64,000 bases of DNA, taken from Thiomicrorhabdus sp. GTDB taxonomy: Bacteria > Pseudomonadota > Gammaproteobacteria > Thiomicrospirales > Thiomicrospiraceae. The DNA is taken from positions 310,001-374,000 of the forward strand of contig NZ_OY759719.1 in NCBI RefSeq assembly GCF_963662555.1, read 5' to 3'. A model generated the notes under the pieces. That model ran no database searches and had not been told where the DNA came from. It saw only the letters and a program-made list of their open reading frames with translations. A program made the translations under genes and the position numbers. Of this stretch, positions 9,169 through 17,756 are shown one piece after another (positions within the stretch are counted from its first letter, which is position 1; every line of letters starts with the position of its first letter).

Positions 9169-10272
9169 ATGCAAACATCTTTTTTATGGTTAACTCCGCT
9201 TGTTTTATTGTTTAGCCAATTAAGCTACGCCAATGGCAAACCACCTATTCAAATCATTGCTTATCAGGCCAATATGGAGTCTGAACCACAGCAAATTAAG
9301 GCACTGGGTAATTTGCAGGCTAATCAGTCAATTAATATTGCTTCAAATGTGACTGACACCATTGAGAAGATCCTCTTTAAAGCGGGCGATCTTGTAACGA
9401 AAGGCCAGCTTTTAGTTGAGCTTAATAACAAACAAGAGCTTGCTAGACTTCAAGAAATCAAAGTACTAGAACAAGAGACTTATGCCCAGTACCAGCGTGT
9501 TAAAAAGGCTTTAAAAAGTAACACCGTGACTAAGTCAGTGGTGGATGAAAAATATCGTGATTGGCAAACTGCCATTGCACAACGTCAAGAACAAGAAGCC
9601 ATACTTGCCAACTATCAAATCAAAGCTCCTTTTAGTGGTCAGTTAGGCTTTACGCCTTATTCGGTGGGAGCCATATTGCCTGCACAAACCAAGATTGTGA
9701 GTTTAGACGATACCAGTCAAATGCGGCTCGACTTGTTTGTGCCTATCAAATATTTAGAATTTTTATCACCTGGCCTGGAAGTCTCTATCCAATCAGATGC
9801 GTTTCCAAACAGAACTTTTAGCGGCAAAATTTCAGCCATTTCGCCAAGGCTAGAGAGCTCAGTCCGCCTGATACAGGTACAAGCCCAAATTCCCAATAAG
9901 AACGGTTTATTACGAAGCAATATGGTGGTAAACGCCAATATTGATTTACCTAATAAAACTCACTTAATGGTGCCAAACACCGCCATTTTAATGTTAGGTG
10001 ATTATGAATTTGTTTACCGACTAAAACCGAGCAAAGATGGCCTATATTCTGCAGAAAAACTAGAAGTTCAAACAGGTGAAGTGGGAGCAGATAAAACCGA
10101 AATTCTTTCAGGCTTAAATGCAGGAGATATTGTGGTTAGCCAAGGCGTTATGCGGGTAAATAGCAAATCTCCTATTAAAATTAAAGCCATGCAAAACAAC
10201 AAAAATCAAGCGGAACTACTAGCACCTACCAGGCCTGGTAAAACCGATTTGAAAAAAGCACAAGGTCAATAA
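9169..10272 (+). CDS. RND efflux periplasmic adaptor (membrane fusion protein)
   Basis: A 367-residue AcrA/MexA-type adaptor linking an inner-membrane RND pump to an outer-membrane channel. It has a Sec-type signal (about 1-21, ending SYA), a lipoyl half-motif (ILFKAGDLVTKGQLLVELN, about 64-83), a helical hairpin (about 90-145), the second lipoyl half (IKAPFSGQLGFTPYSVGAIL) and beta-barrel and membrane-proximal domains. The pump gene follows after 3 bp. No TolC-type gene is in the window, so the outer channel must be elsewhere. A copy of the ACCAGGCCTGGT palindrome lies in the codons for the C-terminal TRPGK, a stretch poorly conserved in this family. Confidence 0.92.
   Translation: MQTSFLWLTPLVLLFSQLSYANGKPPIQIIAYQANMESEPQQIKALGNLQANQSINIASNVTDTIEKILFKAGDLVTKGQLLVELNNKQELARLQEIKVLEQETYAQYQRVKKALKSNTVTKSVVDEKYRDWQTAIAQRQEQEAILANYQIKAPFSGQLGFTPYSVGAILPAQTKIVSLDDTSQMRLDLFVPIKYLEFLSPGLEVSIQSDAFPNRTFSGKISAISPRLESSVRLIQVQAQIPNKNGLLRSNMVVNANIDLPNKTHLMVPNTAILMLGDYEFVYRLKPSKDGLYSAEKLEVQTGEVGADKTEILSGLNAGDIVVSQGVMRVNSKSPIKIKAMQNNKNQAELLAPTRPGKTDLKKAQGQ
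10227..10240. repeat. Exact palindrome core TACCAGGCCTGGTA inside the efflux adaptor gene
   Basis: A perfect 14-bp copy within the last 50 bp of the coding sequence, encoding part of TRPGK. It shows that the palindrome is tolerated in coding DNA near a variable protein end. Confidence 0.85.
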
Positions 10273-10275
10273 AAC

Positions 10276-13200
10276 ATGTGGCTATCTGATACCTCTGTAA
10301 AACGCCCTATTTTAGCCACCGTTGCATCACTATTATTATTAGCATTTGGTCTTATGGCCTTTGATCGCATGAGCTTACGCGAATACCCCAATGTTGATGC
10401 TCCCATTGTCACTATCGATACCACCTATTTAGGTGCCTCTGCCAAGGTAGTAGAAAACCGCATTACCAAATTAATTGAAAACCGTATCTCGGGTGTTTCT
10501 GGGATTCGTTACATTGAATCAACCAGCAGTGATGGCCGCTCAAGGATTAAAGTCGAATTTTCTATTGATCGCAATATTGACGATGCCGCCAATGATATAC
10601 GTGACCGTGTAGCCCGCATAGCCGATAACCTACCAGAACAAGCGACCGCACCAGAAGTAGAAAAAGTAGATGGTGATGAAAACGTCATCTTATGGTTTAA
10701 CCTATCCAGTGACCAAATGACGGTGCCGCAACTCACCGATTATGCCGAACGTTACCTGGTTGACCGTTTCTCTGTTTTAGATGGCGTAGCACGTGTACGA
10801 GTAGGCGGTGGCCAATCTTACGCCTTACGTATTTGGCTTAACCCTAAAAAAATGGCTATGTATGGCGTTACCACAAGTGATATAGAAAATCGCTTAAAAG
10901 CCTCAAACATTGAATTACCTATTGGTTCATTACAAGGCGATCAAGTCCTCTTTACCCTTCAGGCCGATAAACCACTTAGCACCATTAATGACCTAAAAAA
11001 CCTCATTATCAAACAAAACCAACAGATCGGTCAGCTCACTTTAGAAGATGTGGCCGAGGTCAAACTCGGAGCCATAGAACGTCGCCGCCTGTTTAGAGGA
11101 AATGGCGTACCAATGGTAGGGATTGGAATTATTAAACAATCCAATGCAAATACTTTAACGGTTGCCAAATTAGCCCGCGAACGTAAAGATATGGTTAATC
11201 AATCTTTGCCCGACGGCCTCAAACTCAACAACAGTTATGATTCATCGGTCTTTGTGCAACAAGCGGTAAATGAAGTCTATAAAACTCTTTTTATTGCTTT
11301 AGCCTTAGTCGCTTTAGTGATGCTGGCGTTTTTAAAAAGCTGGCGATTAGCCTTAGTACCCATGGTCACTTTGCCAGTATCGCTCATTGCCACCTTTGGT
11401 GTGTTATGGGCTCTGGGCTTTTCGGTTAACCTACTCACTTTGCTGGCCTTAGTATTAGCCATTGGTTTGGTGGTTGATGATGCCATTGTGGTTTTAGAAA
11501 ACACCCAACGCCATATAGATAAAGGCCATAAACCGATTGCCGCAGCCTATTTAGGTACTCGCCAAGTTGGCTTTGCAGTCGTAGCTACCACCCTAACTTT
11601 GGTGGCGGTGTTTTTACCTATTGCCTTTATGGAGGGTCAAGTAGGCCGACTGTTCTCAGAATTTGCCGTTACCCTTGCAGTAGCGGTGTTATTCTCTAGT
11701 TGGGTTGCCCTTACCCTTTCACCAGCTTTAGCCTCTAACCTCTTAAAACCTAGAAAAACCAAAGTCTCTTTAGACACAGATGGTCAAGAATCTAGCCGTA
11801 GGCGAGCTCCATCACACTTTTTTAAAAAGCTATTAATTAAAAATTTACGCCACGCCTGGATTAGTCTATTACTGTTTATTGGTCTCATTGCCGCAGGCGT
11901 ATATTACTCAGCAGATGTGCCTAAAGAATATGTGCCTAAAGAAGACAGAGGGGCTTTCTTTGTGATGGTAAAAGGTCCTGAAGGAGCGAGTTATGAGTAT
12001 ATGCAAAGTTATATGAATGAGATTGAAGAACGTCTCATGCCGTTAGTAGATAACGGTGAAGCCAAACGTTTATTGATTCGTGCTCCAAGGTCATTTAGCA
12101 GTACTGAAATCTTTAATACCGGTTTTGTTATTGTGGTGTTAGAAGACTGGTCAAAACGCCGTTCTGCTTACGCCATTATGAAAGAGGTTAAGAAAAAACT
12201 CTCTGATTTAACTGGTGTAAAAGCCATACCCGTTATGCGTTCACCGATTGGTGGCAGAATACAAAAACCCGTGCAATTTGTGATTGGTGGCTCAAGTTAT
12301 GATGAGCTGCAAAAATGGCAAGGTATGATGAACCAGGCCCTCCAAAAAAATAACCCAGGCCTGGTAGGTTTAGATTGGGACTATGAACCCAATAAACCTG
12401 AGATTAGATTACACATTGATTATGCTCATGCGGCTGCTCTAGGTATCTCTCAGCAAGATATTACCGAAACCCTGCAGGTACTTTTGGGAAGTAAAAAAGT
12501 CACCACCTACCAACATCAAGGTGAAGAGATTGATATCTACCTCAAGGCTGACCACAAATGGTTTACCTCACCAAAAGACCTAGAAAGTATTTATTTACGA
12601 TCAGCAACAACCGATCAAATGATACCGCTATCCTCAGTAGTGAGCTATACCACGTCGGGCGTTGCATCCACTTTAAACCGTTACAACCGTGTTCGTTCAA
12701 TGACACTGTCTGCTAACCTTCAAGATGGATTATCGCTTGACCAGGCACTGACTTATCTCAATAAACTCACCCGTGCCACCTTACCGCCTGAAGCCATTAT
12801 TGACTATAAAGGCCAATCTCGTGATTTTCAAAATAGCTCAAACGCATTTTATATGGTATTTATTTTGGGAATTTTGGTTATCTTCTTAGTATTAGCCGCA
12901 CAGTTTGAGAGTTTTATTCACCCAATGGTGATATTACTCACCGTGCCGCTGGCTTTAGTCGGAGGGTTATTTGCCTTACTCGCATTTAATATGAGTTTAA
13001 ATATTTACAGTCAAATCGCACTGGTATTACTGCTTGGTTTAGCCACTAAAAACGGGATTTTAATTGTAGAGTTCACTAACCAATTACGAGATCAAGGTTA
13101 CGCCTCTTATCACGCCCTAGTGTCTGCCACTCAACTACGATTAAGACCCATTTTAATGACCGCAATCACCACCATTGCAGGTACCATTCCGCTTATCTTC

Positions 13201-13386
13201 TCAAGCGGTGCTGGGGCAGAAACCCGTTATATTCTTGGAATTGTACTGTTCTTTGGCGTGGCATTCTCAACCTTGTTGAGCCTATTTATTATTCCAAGTG
13301 CCTATGCACTCATTGCCAAAAACAGCGGCTCACCACTCGCCTCTACCCATAAATTAGAGAAAGCCTTAGAAGAGAAAATAAATTAG
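10276..13386 (+). CDS. RND (HAE1 family) inner-membrane efflux pump
   Basis: A 1036-residue AcrB/MexB/MexF-type proton-driven pump of normal family length. It begins MWLSDTSVKRPILATVASLLLLAFG (membrane segment 1), has two large periplasmic loops, and has the central membrane block with GLVVDDAIVVLENTQRH, the RND motif carrying the proton-relay aspartates. The second half repeats the fold (VFILGILVIFLVLAAQFESF onward). It sits 3 bp after its adaptor gene and is followed by a terminator hairpin. The substrate may be a toxic organic or biocide; this cannot be read from sequence. A near copy of the palindrome (12354-12367) lies inside. Confidence 0.93.
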   Translation: MWLSDTSVKRPILATVASLLLLAFGLMAFDRMSLREYPNVDAPIVTIDTTYLGASAKVVENRITKLIENRISGVSGIRYIESTSSDGRSRIKVEFSIDRNIDDAANDIRDRVARIADNLPEQATAPEVEKVDGDENVILWFNLSSDQMTVPQLTDYAERYLVDRFSVLDGVARVRVGGGQSYALRIWLNPKKMAMYGVTTSDIENRLKASNIELPIGSLQGDQVLFTLQADKPLSTINDLKNLIIKQNQQIGQLTLEDVAEVKLGAIERRRLFRGNGVPMVGIGIIKQSNANTLTVAKLARERKDMVNQSLPDGLKLNNSYDSSVFVQQAVNEVYKTLFIALALVALVMLAFLKSWRLALVPMVTLPVSLIATFGVLWALGFSVNLLTLLALVLAIGLVVDDAIVVLENTQRHIDKGHKPIAAAYLGTRQVGFAVVATTLTLVAVFLPIAFMEGQVGRLFSEFAVTLAVAVLFSSWVALTLSPALASNLLKPRKTKVSLDTDGQESSRRRAPSHFFKKLLIKNLRHAWISLLLFIGLIAAGVYYSADVPKEYVPKEDRGAFFVMVKGPEGASYEYMQSYMNEIEERLMPLVDNGEAKRLLIRAPRSFSSTEIFNTGFVIVVLEDWSKRRSAYAIMKEVKKKLSDLTGVKAIPVMRSPIGGRIQKPVQFVIGGSSYDELQKWQGMMNQALQKNNPGLVGLDWDYEPNKPEIRLHIDYAHAAALGISQQDITETLQVLLGSKKVTTYQHQGEEIDIYLKADHKWFTSPKDLESIYLRSATTDQMIPLSSVVSYTTSGVASTLNRYNRVRSMTLSANLQDGLSLDQALTYLNKLTRATLPPEAIIDYKGQSRDFQNSSNAFYMVFILGILVIFLVLAAQFESFIHPMVILLTVPLALVGGLFALLAFNMSLNIYSQIALVLLLGLATKNGILIVEFTNQLRDQGYASYHALVSATQLRLRPILMTAITTIAGTIPLIFSSGAGAETRYILGIVLFFGVAFSTLLSLFIIPSAYALIAKNSGSPLASTHKLEKALEEKIN
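12354..12367. repeat. Near copy of the palindrome inside the RND pump gene
   Basis: CCCAGGCCTGGTAG keeps the 10-bp core CCAGGCCTGG and encodes part of NNPGLVGL in the pump. Confidence 0.6.
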
Positions 13387-13410
13387 AAAAGAAAAACCTA
13401 TCCGTTACCC

Positions 13411-13455
13411 AATGCCCTGGTTATATGAATAAACAACCAGGCATTGCCTTTCTTT
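13411..13455 (+). terminator. Rho-independent terminator of the RND operon
   Basis: AATGCCCTGGTT (13411-13422) pairs with AACCAGGCATT (13435-13445) with one bulged C, and is followed by the T-rich CCTTTCTTT. It begins 24 bp after the pump stop codon. Confidence 0.7.
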
Positions 13456-13578
13456 AAGAGAGTTTAGAAAACATAATAATATTATTGAGTAATATTAATG
13501 AGTAATATTATTAAGTTACTGGCTTTGACAGACTACATACTCTTTTTAAAAACCATTGTAAGCGGTGGTAAAGTCGCC

Positions 13579-16194
13579 TTAAACACTTGCATGATTACTA
13601 TTTAGCATTTTATGAACAGAGACTTTAATAAAGTCATTTACTAAAAACCACGCTAATGCGTATAACCAGATATAGAGTGCGTTTTCCCAGCCAATTGGGG
13701 TGACTAATATGCCATACACAGTCATCAAAGTGGCTATTATTTCAGTACCAAAGGTTGCTATTAATAACAAAGGCGATGGCCAAGGGCTTTTCCAAAACCA
13801 GTCTTCAGTACGAGTAACATAAATGGTGCTATGGCCTGCAATAATCAGTTTTAAAAACAGTAAACTTTGAATTAACTCTTCACTTAATCCTTGTTCTCTT
13901 AAAAAGAAATACAGCATAAAAGAAGAAATTACGCCAGCTACACCTAATACTGAAGAGACCGTAAGTAAAGAGCTTAAATTCCATTTAACGGGTCTTTTGC
14001 TGATTTTGGTATTGTCATAGGCAATGGCTAAAATAGGAATATCATTTAACAACGCCAATAAGATAATCATTAAGGTGGTAATTGGGTAAAAATTAAACAG
14101 CAAAATACTCAATGCCATAAATAAAATAATACGAATACTCTCAGCAACCCTAAAAGTAGCGTAGCTTTTCATTCTCTCAAAGGTGATACGTGCTTGGTCA
14201 ATGGCATTATTAATCACTGACAGGCCTGGTGATGTTAAAACAATATCAGCGGCAGCACGAGCGGCATCGGTGGCATTTGATACGGCAAAACCGCAGTCGG
14301 CTTTTTTAAGTGCTGGGGCATCATTTACCCCGTCGCCAGTCATACCTACAATGTGGCTCGCTTTTTGTAAGGTTTCAATAATGGTGTATTTGTCTTCTGG
14401 ACGAACTTCAGCAAAAATATCTACGGCTTCTAGGGTATCTATCAAAACCGATTCATGGGTATGAACAAACTCTTTTTCTAAGCTTTGCATATCAAAGCTT
14501 TTTTCTAGAGCGACCATGACATCATCGGCAAAATCTCTAGCTTTGTCTTGAGTGACTTCTGGGTAAAGTTTTTGGTAAATAGCACGACTCAATGCTTGAG
14601 CAAATCCAAAGAATTCATGACTGGCTTTACCGGTTAATTCATTGGCTCGTAAACTGCGTTTACTTAGGCCAAGTCTTCGGCCTATTTCTTCTGCAATCGC
14701 AACATTGTCGCCTGTAATCATTTTTACTTGAACACCGTTATCTCGCATATTTTGAATCACTTGGGCTGAATCAGCTCTTTCTGGATCAATCAATGGAATA
14801 AGGCCAACCAATTTAATACTGCCTCCTAGCTCTTGCACACCAACGGCTAGGGTTCTGTAGCCTTTGTCGGCAAACATTTTGACACTTTGATTTATGGCGA
14901 TTAAGGCATTTTCTGACAGATTGGCTAAATCTAAAAGTACCTGAGCGGCACCCTTATACACTTCTAACTCTTTACCTTGAAAAGAGATCTTTGCGGAGGT
15001 TTGCTTGCTGACTGGATTAAAAGGTGTAAATCTATTTTGTTGCCATTGTGTCCAATTAGAATTTGGGTATTTTTCATCTAAATAGTGAAATAACGGAATC
15101 TCAATCGGGTCTTGATTTTCGTGTTTTGATGCCATTACCGCATAGATAAAGAGTTCTTCTTCGGTATGGCCTTCAAATACAATCGGTTCGGCAACCTGCA
15201 TCTCGTTTTTGGTTAAGGTACCTGTTTTATCTGAGCAAAAAACATCCACTCCTGCCAACTCTTCAATGGCAGTTAATCGAGATACAATGGCTTTTTTTCT
15301 GGCTAAAGTTAAGGCTCCAACCGCCATGGTTACAGAAAGAACCGCTGGCAATGCGACTGGAATGGCTGCGACCGTAAGCACTAATGAAAAACGGGCGATT
15401 TCAAACAAATCTTCGCCACGGAATAACCCCATAATCAAAATCATTACAACCAAAATCAAGGTAATAAAAATCAGAAAATTACCTATTTTGATTACCATTT
15501 TTTGAAAGTGACTACGTTCTTTTAGCGAGGCCTTGGCCACCAAGGCCACTACGGAATTGAAACGCGTATTTCCGCCCGTATTTACCACTAAGGCTAGCAT
15601 CTCACCCTGTTTAATCACGGTATTGCTGTAGCCTAGTTCACTTTCTCGCTTAGTAACGGGCAAAGACTCACCCGTTAACGAGGATTCATCTATGGATAAA
15701 AAATCACCACTCAACAGCTGTACATCAGCCGGAATCACATCTCCAATACGCAAACGGATAATATCGCCTGGCACTAAAAATTTTGCAGGCGTTAGCTGAT
15801 ACTCACCATCACGCAACACTCGTACTTTTTGGGTAATTTGTTGTTTTAAAACCTTTAGGGCATTTAGAGCTCGGTGCTCTTGAAAAAAATCGAGTAACAC
15901 ATTGATAAGCAACATAATGACGATAACCACAAAATCTTCCCACTTCTGCAAAAAAGCAGAAAGCAAAGCGGCGGTTTCAATCATCCAAGGGATAGGCCCC
16001 CAAAAGCGTTTAAAAAATCGATGCCAAAGAGGCTCTTCTTTTTCGGTAATTTGGTTTGCACCAAACTGCTCCAATCGTTTTTGGGCTTCTTCTGAAGATA
16101 ACCCCATTTTGGAGTTAACTTGAAAATCTGAAAGGGAATCTTCAATACTTTGGGTTAGATAGTAATCTGTGCTTTTCATCTCTGTGCTATTCAT
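13579..16194 (-). CDS. Plasma-membrane P3A-type (proton-efflux-like) P-type ATPase
   Basis: An ATP-driven cation pump of about 870 residues. It has an N-terminal cation-ATPase domain, TGES in the actuator domain, the phosphorylated aspartate in CSDKTGTLTKNE, and MTGDGVNDAPALKKAD in the hinge. Overall it fits the H+-pumping P3A group of fungi, plants, archaea and some bacteria. Family assignment is strong; the transported ion is inference. An upstream in-frame ATG (16221) falls in a 13-bp tandem repeat. The ATG at 16194 has GGAG 8 nt before it and begins MNSTEMKST, so I place the start there. A perfect FNR-type box lies 140 bp upstream. Confidence 0.88.
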   Translation of the reverse strand: MNSTEMKSTDYYLTQSIEDSLSDFQVNSKMGLSSEEAQKRLEQFGANQITEKEEPLWHRFFKRFWGPIPWMIETAALLSAFLQKWEDFVVIVIMLLINVLLDFFQEHRALNALKVLKQQITQKVRVLRDGEYQLTPAKFLVPGDIIRLRIGDVIPADVQLLSGDFLSIDESSLTGESLPVTKRESELGYSNTVIKQGEMLALVVNTGGNTRFNSVVALVAKASLKERSHFQKMVIKIGNFLIFITLILVVMILIMGLFRGEDLFEIARFSLVLTVAAIPVALPAVLSVTMAVGALTLARKKAIVSRLTAIEELAGVDVFCSDKTGTLTKNEMQVAEPIVFEGHTEEELFIYAVMASKHENQDPIEIPLFHYLDEKYPNSNWTQWQQNRFTPFNPVSKQTSAKISFQGKELEVYKGAAQVLLDLANLSENALIAINQSVKMFADKGYRTLAVGVQELGGSIKLVGLIPLIDPERADSAQVIQNMRDNGVQVKMITGDNVAIAEEIGRRLGLSKRSLRANELTGKASHEFFGFAQALSRAIYQKLYPEVTQDKARDFADDVMVALEKSFDMQSLEKEFVHTHESVLIDTLEAVDIFAEVRPEDKYTIIETLQKASHIVGMTGDGVNDAPALKKADCGFAVSNATDAARAAADIVLTSPGLSVINNAIDQARITFERMKSYATFRVAESIRIILFMALSILLFNFYPITTLMIILLALLNDIPILAIAYDNTKISKRPVKWNLSSLLTVSSVLGVAGVISSFMLYFFLREQGLSEELIQSLLFLKLIIAGHSTIYVTRTEDWFWKSPWPSPLLLIATFGTEIIATLMTVYGILVTPIGWENALYIWLYALAWFLVNDFIKVSVHKMLNSNHASV
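14221..14230. repeat. Partial palindrome CAGGCCTGGT inside the P-type ATPase gene
   Basis: A 10-bp part of the window-wide palindrome, encoding residues of the SPGLSV segment on the opposite strand. It could be a decayed copy or chance. Confidence 0.4.
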
Positions 16195-16196
16195 TT

Positions 16197-16235
16197 GTAT
16201 AACTCCAATGTATAACTCCAATGTATAACGCCAAG
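16197..16235 (-). repeat. 13-bp tandem repeat carrying duplicated ribosome-binding sites
   Basis: GTATAACTCCAAT occurs twice exactly (16197-16209, 16210-16222) and once imperfectly up to 16235. On the minus strand each full unit carries GGAGTTATAC, so the Shine-Dalgarno sequence of the P-type ATPase gene is duplicated immediately before its start. Copy-number change here could alter expression. Confidence 0.75.
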
Positions 16236-16333
16236 ATAATGCGAAATTTGCTTGTTATTCTACAAGCTCTGCATAGAGACTAAAACACGGTTTTTTTATA
16301 AAAATCTAAAACAGGTCAATAAACCCCAAATTA

Positions 16334-16347
16334 TTGATATTAATCAA
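16334..16347 (-). promoter_or_regulatory. Perfect FNR/ANR-type box upstream of the P-type ATPase gene
   Basis: TTGATATTAATCAA matches TTGAT-N4-ATCAA at all ten positions. It lies in the 192-bp gap between the monooxygenase gene and the ATPase gene, both on the minus strand. On the minus strand a T/A-rich stretch (TTTTAGAT) follows the box at about the spacing expected of a -10 element in an FNR class II promoter. Oxygen-dependent control of the ATPase is inferred. Confidence 0.6.
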
Positions 16348-16386
16348 CTTTTAGCCCGTTTGTGGTCTTGTGCTACAGTCTCTATA

Positions 16387-16734
16387 TTAAAGTTTTGGAG
16401 CATCGTAGTTTTCTGGCTCATCACTATAAACACAGACATTCCAATCAGCCGCTAAACCATCTTCTGCCACACAATAAGTATTAAAAAATTCAACAATTTC
16501 TTGGCGTTGGCAATGAGCTTCAAAAGCGGCCATATTGGCCCAAATTTCATTAAAGACAATGGGAAAGCTATTGCCCTCAGCAAATGGGCTGTTAATGTGA
16601 CGAGTTACGCGATACTGAATACAACCATCTTCTCTTAAAGTATTTGGCTCTAGACTTTGTAAAACGGTAAACAGTTCTTGTTCTTTACCGGGTTTAGGTT
16701 GAAATTGAGCTAAACAATAAACTTTAGATGACAT
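16387..16734 (-). CDS. Antibiotic-biosynthesis-monooxygenase (ABM) domain protein, YgiN-like
   Basis: A 115-residue cytoplasmic protein with the dimeric alpha-beta ferredoxin-like fold of the ABM family (quinol monooxygenases such as YgiN). The family pattern is visible: an opening strand (KVYCLAQFQPKPGKEQEL), GCIQYRV in the second strand, and the NEIWANMAAFEAHCQRQEI block in which a Trp/Tyr-rich strand precedes a helix. It is divergent from cmoM. A quinone-linked role is a guess; family members also include proteins of unknown function. Confidence 0.72.
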   Translation of the reverse strand: MSSKVYCLAQFQPKPGKEQELFTVLQSLEPNTLREDGCIQYRVTRHINSPFAEGNSFPIVFNEIWANMAAFEAHCQRQEIVEFFNTYCVAEDGLAADWNVCVYSDEPENYDAPKL

Positions 16735-16829
16735 GCTTGGTTCTCATTTGAATGTTAAAAAATTAAGTTTAGGGACGTATTTGCAATGCGTCAATTAATT
16801 AGTCAATTAAACACTAATCAAAAGCTAAC

Positions 16830-16845
16830 TTACCAGGCCTGGTAA
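16830..16845. repeat. Perfect palindrome TTACCAGGCCTGGTAA upstream of cmoM
   Basis: A full 16-bp copy centred 26 bp before the cmoM start codon, in the divergent region with the ABM gene. If it is a protein-binding site it would overlap the cmoM promoter or leader. Confidence 0.9.
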
Positions 16846-16863
16846 ATCTTATAATACGAGGTT

Positions 16864-17640
16864 ATGAATAATCACAAACCATTACAAGACCGTAACTTTG
16901 ATAAGTTGGTCGATAAATTTGAAGCCAAAGTGTATGACACCATTAAAGGTGAGTGGCGTTTAAAATTGCTTAAAGAAGATTTGGATTCACTGCGTAATCA
17001 ACCGCCATCAACTATTTGGGATGCAGGTTGTGGTTTTGCACAAATCAGTCAATGGTTTGCAGAAGCCGGTCATGATGTCATCTTGTGTGATTTATCGCAC
17101 CAAATGTTAATGCGAGCCAAGCAGAATTTTGCCGAAAACCACCTTAATGCTACGTTTATTGAAGGCCCAGCACAAGAGGTCGCTCTAACTCTACCAGAAT
17201 TTGATTTAGTGCTATTTCATGCCGTTTTAGAGTGGTTAGCCACTCCACAACAGACTTTACAAATCGTAGCCAATAAAGTGAAGCCAGGGGGACATCTCTC
17301 ACTCTTATTCTATAACCGTAATTCGGTCGTCATTCGCAACACTTTAAAAGGTGCTTGGCGTTTACCAGGCCTGTTAAAAGATGAATATATGGGTAAAGGC
17401 AAGAAACTTACCCCGCCTAACCCACAAATTCCCGAAGAGGTTTGCCAATGGTTACAAGATTGGGGGTTTGAGATTCAAATACATACTGGGATTAGAGTGT
17501 TTCACGACTATATGTCACCTGAAGCTTTAGACCAAACCAATCAAGAAGAGCTATTGGCAATGGAGTACCGCTATTGCCGAGAACCTACTTACCGTAATAT
17601 GGCTCGATATATTCATATATTGGCTAAAAAACAAGGTTAA
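16864..17640 (+). CDS. cmoM: tRNA 5-carboxymethoxyuridine methyltransferase CmoM
   Basis: A 258-residue class I SAM methyltransferase. CmoM methylates the carboxyl of cmo5U34 to mcmo5U34 at the tRNA wobble position. The opening QDRNFDKLVDKFEAKVYDTIKGEWR is the CmoM signature. The SAM loop is DAGCGFAQIS (about 56-65), with ILCDLSHQMLMRAK in motif II, LVLFHAVLEWL in motif IV, and a C-terminal GIRVFHDYM and RYIHI that match E. coli CmoM closely. It lies 3-4 kb before cmoA and cmoB, which make its substrate. A near copy of the window palindrome (17361-17378) lies in the gene. Confidence 0.9.
   Translation: MNNHKPLQDRNFDKLVDKFEAKVYDTIKGEWRLKLLKEDLDSLRNQPPSTIWDAGCGFAQISQWFAEAGHDVILCDLSHQMLMRAKQNFAENHLNATFIEGPAQEVALTLPEFDLVLFHAVLEWLATPQQTLQIVANKVKPGGHLSLLFYNRNSVVIRNTLKGAWRLPGLLKDEYMGKGKKLTPPNPQIPEEVCQWLQDWGFEIQIHTGIRVFHDYMSPEALDQTNQEELLAMEYRYCREPTYRNMARYIHILAKKQG
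17361..17378. repeat. Near-perfect palindrome TTTACCAGGCCTGTTAAA inside cmoM
   Basis: Seventeen of 18 bases match the perfect version; it encodes RLPGLLK in a region of CmoM that is not catalytic. Confidence 0.75.
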
Positions 17641-17649
17641 AAACCTTAA

Positions 17650-17704
17650 TTACCAGGCCTGGTATGCCCTGTGACACACTAAACTTTGTGAGCAGAGGGT
17701 AAAA
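17650..17704 (+). repeat. 55-bp hairpin repeat, copy A, starting with the palindrome
   Basis: It starts with TTACCAGGCCTGGTA and ends GAGCAGAGGGTAAAA. It matches the repeat at 22463-22517 at 48 of 55 positions. An imperfect inverted repeat pairs GCCCTGTG/CACTAAA with TTTGTGAG/AGAGGGTA. It begins 10 bp after the cmoM stop codon. Confidence 0.8.
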
Positions 17705-17756
17705 TTCAAATCCATTTTCAAATAACTTACTAATTTAAATAATAGATTAAAACCAC

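Noticed and set aside
14183..14464. A 93-codon ORF antisense to the P-type ATPase hinge region
   Set aside because: No recognisable protein features; mirror of a strongly conserved coding region.
16252..16455. A 67-codon plus-strand ORF over the FNR box and the end of the monooxygenase gene
   Set aside because: Runs into the opposite-strand gene, has no family resemblance, and the region is better explained as a promoter.
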